From Candidatus Bathyarchaeota archaeon (GTDB taxonomy: Archaea; Thermoproteota; Bathyarchaeia; TCS64), in NCBI GenBank assembly GCA_014730055.1, contig WJIV01000116.1:1-6151 (forward strand): a stretch of 6,151 bases of DNA, written 5' to 3'. This document shows, one piece after another, positions 1-5,717 of this stretch. Each line of letters opens with the position of its first letter. The first letter of the stretch is position 1. The position numbers and the translations under genes were made by a program. The notes beneath the pieces were generated by a model. The model was not told the origin of the DNA and ran no database searches. It saw only the letters and a program-made list of their open reading frames with translations.

Positions 1-1175
1 CCTCTACTTTGCTCCATCATCGCATCTAGAAGATGCTCAACATCATTCTCCTTTCTCGGCCTCCCACCAACATAAATTATTCCGTCTCTCTCAACTTTTT
101 CCTCTCTAATTAGGAAGTCAAGAAAACTCTTCTCGGTCCTTAACAGCTTGGGCTTATTATTCTTACCTCTAACGTAAATAGCGGTGATGCCTAATTCTGC
201 AAAATCATCTGGATGGGCAAGAGGCCCCATCGGTCTTCCATGGGCCTCACTCTGAGACCTTACAGCTTCAAGTGTCTTGAGTAGTAGCTTCTTTGGAGGA
301 TAATCATCCAGTAATTCAGATTCATACACATATGGCATAAGCAATGCTTTTCCTTTATCAGGGTAGTTGATTGTTACATCTAGGTGCATATAGTCGACAG
401 CTGGGTGGTCAGCAAGCTTTACGACGCAAATATACTTTAGTTCTCTTTCACTGTCTGCTTCGAAGAATTTTTCAGCTGCAATTTTTGCACCAGTAACTGT
501 TGAGCGTTGCCCTACGCCTATTGCGATAGTCTCCTCATCTATGATTTGTGTATCCCCACCCTCAACACATGGAGGCTCGCTGTAAACACCTTTTGCTTCA
601 TTGGCATCATAAATTATTTTCATTTTTTGGCTTAGGACTTTGTCATATTCGTAGCATAGTTTTACAACTCTGGGTTCATATCTTCTGCTATATCTTCTCA
701 TGTTACAGATAACGCTACCAACCTGGGTAGTGAAGCTAGTATCCCTGGTGTAAGTCCAGGCTACCCTTCTATGATCGGGAAGAATCACCTTGTCAGCCTT
801 TTCATCATAATATGGCTTCGGTGGAAATCCCCAAAATAGGGTATCGACAGTTAAATCATCTGGATCAGGCTTTACAGGCATTCCCTTCCATACTTTCTCG
901 ATGATCTCCCGGCGCTCATCAATATTGGATTCCTCAACGACTTTTCTTAGTATATCCTTAACCTCAAAAACCCTAACACCCTCTTCCTGAAGGATACTTG
1001 TTAACTCCAGCCACTGTTTGTGCCCTGGATTCATCTGGGCATGTGGGTCTCTCGCAATATAATGTGTACTTGATTCTATACCCTCAAATGGAATTTTTTT
1101 CGTCCATAACTGCTCAGTTGAATCCTGAACTAGAACAGCATTAAGTTTACCTGACTCCGATTTAACAGTCCACAT
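1..1175 (-). CDS. Arginine deiminase-family enzyme, C-terminus beyond window (partial)
   Basis: This is a guanidino-group-modifying enzyme, most like arginine deiminase, which hydrolyses L-arginine to citrulline and ammonia in the cytoplasm. The frame reads 391 codons from the ATG at 1175 to the window edge without a stop. Visible motifs are a TRD at residues 143-145 (Asp145) followed by an M-x4-RR-x-E-like stretch (159-167), EGGD at 205-208 (Glu205), IGVGQRST at 219-226, and MHLD at 263-266 (His264, Asp266). These match the catalytic Asp, Glu and His-x-Asp of the family in order and with near-normal spacing. The nucleophilic Cys normally lies close to the C-terminus and would be beyond the window; I estimate about 60 residues are missing. 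Between MHLD and the GG at 370-371 there seem to be about 40 more residues than in Pseudomonas ArcA (alignment from memory). An in-frame TAA lies upstream with no other ATG before it, which fixes the start; no Shine-Dalgarno is evident. Arginine as substrate is likely but not proven. The gene is divergent from the MoxR operon and not obviously related to it. Confidence 0.85.
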   Translation of the reverse strand, partial: MWTVKSESGKLNAVLVQDSTEQLWTKKIPFEGIESSTHYIARDPHAQMNPGHKQWLELTSILQEEGVRVFEVKDILRKVVEESNIDERREIIEKVWKGMPVKPDPDDLTVDTLFWGFPPKPYYDEKADKVILPDHRRVAWTYTRDTSFTTQVGSVICNMRRYSRRYEPRVVKLCYEYDKVLSQKMKIIYDANEAKGVYSEPPCVEGGDTQIIDEETIAIGVGQRSTVTGAKIAAEKFFEADSERELKYICVVKLADHPAVDYMHLDVTINYPDKGKALLMPYVYESELLDDYPPKKLLLKTLEAVRSQSEAHGRPMGPLAHPDDFAELGITAIYVRGKNNKPKLLRTEKSFLDFLIREEKVERDGIIYVGGRPRKENDVEHLLDAMMEQSR

Positions 1176-1223
1176 GGTAAAGAAGTCAAGTTTTATCCCT
1201 AAATGGTTTATGGGATGTTACTC

Positions 1224-1233
1224 TAATATATTG
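1224..1233 (-). promoter_or_regulatory. Candidate TATA box for the deiminase gene
   Basis: Read on the minus strand this is CAATATATTA, the most TATA-like element ahead of the deiminase ATG at 1175. With the usual archaeal spacing of about 25 bp, transcription would begin near 1203 and give a leader of roughly 28 nt. A second AT-rich element at about 1201-1212 would instead give a near-leaderless transcript, so the choice is uncertain. Confidence 0.35.
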
Positions 1234-1306
1234 TAAATAACTTGAGCGGAGAGTATAATTTTGAATGCTTATACCCTGCAAAATTTCGAGGCAAGTATCA
1301 AGTAAT

Positions 1307-1326
1307 GTGACAACTTATTGCGACAA
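1307..1326 (+). repeat. Direct repeat GTGACAA / GCGACAA, 13-bp period
   Basis: GTGACAA at 1307-1313 and GCGACAA at 1320-1326 match at six of seven positions and lie 13 bp apart. The second copy overlaps the centre of the dyad at 1314-1330. Tandem half-sites of this sort just upstream of a TATA box could bind a regulator, but the element is short and may be chance. Confidence 0.4.
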
Positions 1327-1330
1327 TAAG
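1314..1330. promoter_or_regulatory. Perfect 7-bp dyad, candidate operator
   Basis: The sequence CTTATTG-CGA-CAATAAG is a perfect inverted repeat of seven bases around a three-base centre. It ends 10 bp before the putative TATA box at 1341-1348, where archaeal activators or repressors often bind. It is AT-rich in its arms and has no U-tract after it, so an operator is more likely than a terminator. Its role is inferred from position only. Confidence 0.45.
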
Positions 1331-1332
1331 GC

Positions 1333-1357
1333 AGAGAAGCCATAAAAATGCCTCTCT
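1333..1357. repeat. Imperfect 8-bp inverted repeat flanking the TATA-like box
   Basis: AGAGAAGC at 1333-1340 and GCCTCTCT at 1350-1357 are inverted copies with seven of eight positions matching, around a nine-base spacer CATAAAAAT that is itself the best TATA candidate. A protein dimer bound here would cover the box and block TBP. This is suggestive but short, and no known motif was recognised. Confidence 0.3.
1341..1348 (+). promoter_or_regulatory. Candidate TATA box for the operon
   Basis: CATAAAAA lies with its centre about 35 bp ahead of the TTG at 1380 and is preceded by the purine-rich AGAGAAGC, which could act as a BRE. Standard archaeal spacing would start the transcript near 1370, leaving a leader of about 10 nt. 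That is too short for a Shine-Dalgarno and fits the absence of one ahead of the first gene. Confidence 0.4.
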
Positions 1358-1379
1358 AAAACATAAAAGAATAAAACGT

Positions 1380-3518
1380 TTGAAACGATGTTATTCGATC
1401 AGATTGAAGAATTATGGCCGTCTCGCCCTGCTGATAACAGTCTTAGCCTTGAGTGTTGGAATGTTATCAACAGCAATTAACATACTTGGCGATATCACAG
1501 AACTTGACCTAGATGAAGACAAACCTGGGCCAGTCAACACTATGATGTCACCCGGAGCTATGAGCAGGAGCGACGAAGAAGTTGAGGTCGGCGGGTCTGA
1601 GCCTCATGAATTAGGTCCAATATTAATGATAAAACTCGCTCCTAAGACTAAGTATCTCCGAAGGTACCCATGCAGCAATTATAGTAGCGGTACCTGGATT
1701 CCACCAAAAAACCCTGAGGGTATACTCTATGAAGGTCAATATATGACAAGCAATATAACTCGATATTCCTCAGCATCACCTGTAGAATTCTATGTGGAGC
1801 CATTAGTTGATCTTAGTAGCTATATTTTAGTTGCCCAAAATACATTCCACGTCGAATTTAATTCAAGCTTAACTTACTATCCGGAGCTAATATCCTATTG
1901 GTCCAGTGAGCTTTACGACGACCCTTACTGGGTAAGCTGGAGGCAGTATATCTTCAGTGAAGCGGTCTTAAGAAACTCCAAACCAATTGAAAAGGAGGAA
2001 AATCTCAGGATATCCGAAGATCTTGAGACCGATTTTAGAAGACGAGCAGAGACAATAACTGAAGGAAAGACAAGTGACTATGAGAAATATCAGGCTATTG
2101 CAGAATACCTCCTTGAGAGGTATGAATGGAACAAGGAATTTGACCCAGCTCCTCCCGGTATTGATCCAGTAAAATGGTTCCTGTTCAATTCGAGAGAGGG
2201 AATTGGCAGTCATTTTAACTCGGCTTTTGTCTTACTGGCACGAAGCATAGGCCTCCCAGCAAGGGCAGTCGTTGGATACACCGTGGACCCTTCCGCTGAA
2301 TTACAGTATGTAATGCCTCAACAGGCATATCTTTGGGCTGAGGTCGAGTTTGAGGACCTTGGCTGGATTACTTTCGATGCCTCACCCAAGCACTACATGG
2401 AGGGAGATGTCAATATCACAAGGGAGGAAACATACACCAACATTACAGGTAATGATCCGGTAGCTCTGAAAGGAAAGCAGTTTAATGTTTGGGGGACGGT
2501 CAAAGTGGAAAATGGCACTGGTGTATCGGACCTTCAAGTCGAGATAATATTAAAGAAAGACAAGACTGATGAGAACGAGACTGGCCTGATAGTAGGTGTG
2601 GATATAGTTCAGGATGGGCTCTTTAATGTGACATGTGACGCTACTCCTGAAATTGAGGTTGGTGACTATAATCTAATTGCGCACGCCCTGGAGAACCAGT
2701 GGTATAAGGAGTCATTCAGTGATCCGCCGATTAGGATAATGGCTGAGACTCAGGTAAGCATCACCGGACCAAGAAGAGTGTATGAGGGTCGAAATATCAC
2801 ATATAAGGGGCAGGTAATAGACTCATCAACCGGTGAGCCCTTATCAAACGCATCATTATCCATTAATTATGCTGACAATACGTATGATCTGAGAAGCGAT
2901 GAAAAGGGTAGGGTCGCTTATACCGCCATTTTCCCTGAGAACGGGCAGGAAAATATGACACTTGAAATGAAGGGAACCGACTACTACGTAGGCTCAAAGA
3001 CTGAGATGACAGTTAGCGTACTGGTACCCCCACCTTCTCCCAATAATATTATTTCATTACTGCTTGGATTTCCTCAGAACATCATAATCGCTCTAAGCGG
3101 AGCAATAGGAGTCGGTTTATACGCATCCAGAAGAAGTAAGAGAATGGAAGAGGAAGAGTTCATAGAACCCAGGGTAATATTACCCGATCCTAATCCCAGG
3201 ATAGGTTATGAAGACGGCCTACCATTAGATTATGGGAGCTATGAGGAAGGAGTCGTTAAGCTCTTCCACAGATTCTATGTCTCAATGCAAAGAAAATACC
3301 CTGACATAGATGATAGCATGACTCCCAGAGAGTTCGAGAACCTCTTAATGGATAAGGTGCCATCTAATGCATATCTTGCACTTGAGGACCTTATAACAAG
3401 CTACGAGGTGGCCATGTACAGTAATTTCAAAGTAACTCAGGAGGACTTTAAGCGAACGAACGCCACCATTGATTTAATAATAGAGCTGATCAAAGATGAA
3501 CGAGGAAAACAGGAGTAG
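1380..3518 (+). CDS. Membrane-anchored transglutaminase-like protein with Ig-like domains and DUF4129-like tail; catalytic residues missing
   Basis: This 712-residue protein resembles TgpA-type transglutaminase-like proteins. In order it has a basic N-terminus and TM helix (about 13-36), an acidic linker (38-80), a domain opening with YLRRYPCSNYSSGTW like the YxR...DGxxW start of TgpA ectodomains, a transglutaminase core (about 232-336), two Ig-like beta domains (about 355-452 and 456-550), a second TM (about 565-583) followed by RRSKR, and a cytoplasmic DUF4129-like segment with TPREF at 648-652. Eleven N-x-S/T sequons lie in the predicted ectodomain, fitting archaeal surface glycosylation. 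The core fold motifs are clear (LLARSIGLPARAVVGY; LWAEVEF; GWITFD), but the nucleophile Cys aligns with Gly276 and the His with Tyr317; only Asp333 remains. The only cysteines are C4, C98 and C419. An inactive, binding or scaffolding role is inferred. The TTG start has no Shine-Dalgarno; TTG at 1404 is an alternative, while the first ATG (1461, residue 28) would destroy the TM helix. Confidence 0.85.
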   Translation: MKRCYSIRLKNYGRLALLITVLALSVGMLSTAINILGDITELDLDEDKPGPVNTMMSPGAMSRSDEEVEVGGSEPHELGPILMIKLAPKTKYLRRYPCSNYSSGTWIPPKNPEGILYEGQYMTSNITRYSSASPVEFYVEPLVDLSSYILVAQNTFHVEFNSSLTYYPELISYWSSELYDDPYWVSWRQYIFSEAVLRNSKPIEKEENLRISEDLETDFRRRAETITEGKTSDYEKYQAIAEYLLERYEWNKEFDPAPPGIDPVKWFLFNSREGIGSHFNSAFVLLARSIGLPARAVVGYTVDPSAELQYVMPQQAYLWAEVEFEDLGWITFDASPKHYMEGDVNITREETYTNITGNDPVALKGKQFNVWGTVKVENGTGVSDLQVEIILKKDKTDENETGLIVGVDIVQDGLFNVTCDATPEIEVGDYNLIAHALENQWYKESFSDPPIRIMAETQVSITGPRRVYEGRNITYKGQVIDSSTGEPLSNASLSINYADNTYDLRSDEKGRVAYTAIFPENGQENMTLEMKGTDYYVGSKTEMTVSVLVPPPSPNNIISLLLGFPQNIIIALSGAIGVGLYASRRSKRMEEEEFIEPRVILPDPNPRIGYEDGLPLDYGSYEEGVVKLFHRFYVSMQRKYPDIDDSMTPREFENLLMDKVPSNAYLALEDLITSYEVAMYSNFKVTQEDFKRTNATIDLIIELIKDERGKQE
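3483..3491 (+). promoter_or_regulatory. Degenerate ribosome binding site for the 410-residue membrane protein
   Basis: GAGCTGATC, inside the end of the preceding gene, matches eight of nine bases of the extended anti-SD complement GAGGTGATC and sits at a workable distance from the ATG at 3496. It supports that start over any later one, although the central mismatch makes it weak. Translational coupling with the overlapping upstream gene probably helps. Confidence 0.4.
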
Positions 3519-4728
3519 ACTGATTAGATCAACTGCACTGTATATCTTCGTTGCAGTAATCTTAGGAGTCCTCAGTTTCGCAACTCCCTATACTGTTGGC
3601 GATTTTGGGGTATTTCTACCTTACATGCCTGAGAGTCTGGGAAATGTTAGCATCAGTGTAATACTCCTTCCGATACTGGGAGGTGTCACCCTTTTCTTTA
3701 TCGGAACACTGCTAAGTATTCTATTCGAAGGAAGGCTTAACCAGGTACTAGTTTTCGGGTTCTATAGCGGGGGATTTATGGCTATCATAGCCCTTTTCAT
3801 GATACTCCAACCAATTAGTAGCCCGAGTAATTACGCCGGGTATCTCGTATTCGGTGGGTTTTCGGCGTTTTTCTTGTACAATTTACTGAAAGCAATTTCG
3901 GATATTAGAGGGCAGCCTTTTATAAGGATAGTGTCGGGGGCTGCCTTGACGTTTATCCTTGGTCAAATAATGGTTCAGTTGGTCAATCTGTATATGACTC
4001 AACCCGGTGTTCCCATACCCGATGATGTATTACTGATCAGAGACATGATTAACTGGGGGTTTATAGCAGCATCAGTGATCACTTTAATCGGGATATTCAG
4101 AGATAGCCGGAATCCCTACCTCGCGCAGATAGGAGCCATAGCCTCGAATACATCCTTTATTCTGGCGACAAGCCTGATAGGAACACTATATTTTAACTTC
4201 CTCAGTGGGAGGATGACACAGGTCTCACCGGTTATCCAGCAACTCAGCCCTTATGTAGAGTGGACAGGAGTTGTTATCCTGGGTGCCCTTATCTTTACAA
4301 TTATGCGTCGTGGTATGAGTGAATCCATAATGAGGCCCACAGAAATTGGCCCATGGGCGAAACATATCCAGGATAGAAGCACTACAAAGGGAAAATCTCT
4401 TGAGGATTTTACAGATATTATCAGTCAATTCGTTGAGAAAGGAAAGAAGGATATGCTCCTTGTTAAATTGTTCATGTTCCTTAATGAGAACAGGGCCAGC
4501 GAGCAGGAAATGGCCATAGTCCTTAGAGAGGTAATAAACTATGAGGATCAGAAAGCCCCCAGTCTCGCAAAGAGGGGTACCGCTGAGAAAATAGAGGAAG
4601 AAAACAAGGAGAGGAGGGTAAAATTATTAGCGAGAACCGTTGAAAAGATCAATTCCCTCGGTTTAGGTGGGCTGGTAAACGATAATCCCCCTCAAGAACA
4701 GGTTCAAGCGATTAATGTGGAGGCTTAA
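3496..4728 (+). CDS. Polytopic membrane protein of unknown family with charged cytoplasmic tail
   Basis: I do not recognise a named family for this 410-residue protein. It has about eight hydrophobic segments (roughly residues 11-29, 52-77, 83-105, 113-132, 143-166, 185-201, 208-235 and 255-270). The last is followed by MRRGM, which puts the 140-residue tail in the cytoplasm. The tail is predicted mostly helical and charged: a segment at 303-350 (DFTDIISQFVEKGKKD onwards) looks like a small folded unit, and a Lys/Glu-rich helix follows at 360-388. The gene starts 23 nt inside the transglutaminase-like gene and ends 2 nt before the MoxR gene, so it belongs to the same functional unit. TgpA-type proteins normally carry several TM helices ahead of the transglutaminase core, and that part is missing from the upstream gene. 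A role as the separated membrane subunit is a reasonable inference but not shown by sequence similarity. The tail would be positioned to contact MoxR. Confidence 0.8.
   Translation: MNEENRSRLIRSTALYIFVAVILGVLSFATPYTVGDFGVFLPYMPESLGNVSISVILLPILGGVTLFFIGTLLSILFEGRLNQVLVFGFYSGGFMAIIALFMILQPISSPSNYAGYLVFGGFSAFFLYNLLKAISDIRGQPFIRIVSGAALTFILGQIMVQLVNLYMTQPGVPIPDDVLLIRDMINWGFIAASVITLIGIFRDSRNPYLAQIGAIASNTSFILATSLIGTLYFNFLSGRMTQVSPVIQQLSPYVEWTGVVILGALIFTIMRRGMSESIMRPTEIGPWAKHIQDRSTTKGKSLEDFTDIISQFVEKGKKDMLLVKLFMFLNENRASEQEMAIVLREVINYEDQKAPSLAKRGTAEKIEEENKERRVKLLARTVEKINSLGLGGLVNDNPPQEQVQAINVEA
4719..4723 (+). promoter_or_regulatory. Shine-Dalgarno GGAGG selecting the TTG start of MoxR
   Basis: GGAGG overlaps the last codons of the upstream gene and lies 7 nt before the TTG at 4731 but 16 nt before the first ATG at 4740. 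The spacing favours TTG as the true start, adding three residues (M-Q-S) before the ATG-encoded Met. Confidence 0.7.
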
Positions 4729-4730
4729 AA

Positions 4731-5717
4731 TTGCAATCAATGCATGTTGACAAAGTAAGAGCGGTAAGTAACGCGGTACTAGATGGACTAGGAAAGGTAT
4801 ATGTAGGAAAACGAATGGTTTTAAGAAAACTTGTTGCAGCCAGTCTTGCTAACGGGCACGTCTTGTTTGAGGACTACCCAGGGCTTGGTAAGACATTGCT
4901 GGCTAAACTGTATTCCCGGATAACTGGTTGCCACTGGAGCAGAGTTCAGTTTACACCAGACCTTATGCCAGCCGATATTCTTGGGACCCGTGTATGGCGA
5001 GTACAACAGAGTCGTTTTGTCCTTGAGAGAGGTCCGATATTCACAAACGTATTGCTGGCGGACGAGATAAACCGTGCTCCCCCGAAGACCCAGGCAGGGC
5101 TGCTTGAGGCTATGGAAGAAAGGCAGGTTACCATCGAAGGGGAGACTCACAAGCTTGCAGAGCCGTTCTTTGTAATTGCCACTCAGAACCCCATAGAGAT
5201 GGAGGGAACCTATCCTCTACCGGAGGCGCAGATGGACAGATTCCTGTTAAAGATGAACATGGGTTACGTGGAGACCTTGGCACAGGAGAGCCTTATCATG
5301 AAGAGAAGGATATACTGGAAGCAGGATGATCCTACTAGCCTTATCCAGCCAGTGACCAATGATGCGACCTTCCGGGCATTACAGAGATACATAGAAGAGC
5401 GTATTTACGTTGACGACAAGATAGTTGATTATATAAGCCAGATTGTAAGGGGCACAAGGAGGCATCCAGTTGTTGAGGTTGGTGCAAGCCCCCGAGGAGG
5501 ATTAGCTTTGCTCAAAGTGGCGAGGTCACATGCAGCTATGACCGGTAGGGGGTTCGTTACACCTGATGACGTTAAGATTTTCGTACACGATGCTCTGGGA
5601 CACAGGATAATGATGAAGATGGAATATGTCTTAGAGGGAAGTTTTAGCGTCGAGGCGGTCCTAAACGAGATTCTCGAACAGATTGAGGTTCCCAAGGAGT
5701 TCATAGGAAAAAGGTGA
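4731..5717 (+). CDS. MoxR family AAA+ ATPase
   Basis: A full-length 328-residue MoxR-type ATPase, a cytoplasmic chaperone-like AAA+ enzyme that usually works with VWA-type or DUF58 partners to assemble or activate protein complexes. All working parts are visible: Walker A PGLGKT ending at K54/T55 (the usual MoxR form EDxPGLGKT), Walker B LLADEINRAPPKTQ with D111/E112, the MoxR signature LLEAMEERQVTIEG, sensor 1 ATQNP with N153, EAQMDRF with a probable arginine finger at R170, and sensor 2 GASPRGG with R255, followed by the helical lid to the C-terminus. No key residue is missing, so ATP hydrolysis is expected. The TTG start is supported by GGAGG 7 nt upstream. It sits 2 nt after the polytopic membrane gene and overlaps the DUF58 gene by 4 nt, the classic MoxR-DUF58 pairing. 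The likely targets are the DUF58 protein and the cytoplasmic tails of the two upstream membrane proteins (inference). Confidence 0.95.
   Translation: MQSMHVDKVRAVSNAVLDGLGKVYVGKRMVLRKLVAASLANGHVLFEDYPGLGKTLLAKLYSRITGCHWSRVQFTPDLMPADILGTRVWRVQQSRFVLERGPIFTNVLLADEINRAPPKTQAGLLEAMEERQVTIEGETHKLAEPFFVIATQNPIEMEGTYPLPEAQMDRFLLKMNMGYVETLAQESLIMKRRIYWKQDDPTSLIQPVTNDATFRALQRYIEERIYVDDKIVDYISQIVRGTRRHPVVEVGASPRGGLALLKVARSHAAMTGRGFVTPDDVKIFVHDALGHRIMMKMEYVLEGSFSVEAVLNEILEQIEVPKEFIGKR
5705..5708 (+). promoter_or_regulatory. Ribosome binding site candidate for the DUF58 gene
   Basis: AGGA lies 5 nt before the GTG at 5714. A stronger AAGGAG at 5694-5699 lies 14 nt upstream, which is long. Either may serve, and the GTGA overlap with the MoxR stop would allow re-initiation by terminating ribosomes. 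Confidence 0.4.

Larger units (their letters stand above)
1176..1379. promoter_or_regulatory. Divergent intergenic promoter region
   Basis: This AT-rich stretch separates the minus-strand deiminase from the plus-strand operon and must hold the start of the deiminase transcript and, in all likelihood, that of the operon. It contains TATA-like boxes for both directions, a perfect 7-bp dyad at 1314-1330, a direct repeat of GYGACAA, and an imperfect 8-bp dyad around the plus-strand TATA-like box. The heptamer CATAAAA occurs twice, at 1341 and 1362, 21 bp apart. No tRNA, riboswitch or protein-coding frame was recognised here. The promoter role follows from the gene arrangement; exact start sites are not visible from sequence. 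Confidence 0.75.

Noticed and set aside
1314..1330. Dyad considered as an intrinsic terminator
   Set aside because: The arms are AT-rich, no T-tract follows on either strand, and both flanking genes point away from it, so nothing needs terminating here.
1348..1359. Minimal upstream reading frame ATG-CCT-CTC-TAA before the operon
   Set aside because: It probably lies upstream of the transcription start implied by the TATA candidate, has no ribosome binding site, and three-codon frames are common by chance.
1968..2213. Minus-strand 81-codon frame inside the transglutaminase-like gene
   Set aside because: It is opposite conserved core sequence, has no promoter or ribosome binding site, and its hydrophobic look is a by-product of the complementary strand.
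3490..3520. Overlap of the first two operon genes considered as a frameshifted single gene
   Set aside because: The upstream protein ends just after a complete DUF4129-like segment and the downstream protein starts with its own ATG, a plausible ribosome binding site and a new TM domain; the 23-nt overlap is normal operon packing.
4821..5150. Minus-strand open frame of 109 codons inside the MoxR gene
   Set aside because: It lies opposite the Walker A to Walker B region of a clearly real ATPase, and its translation is low-complexity and Cys/Ser-rich without a family match.
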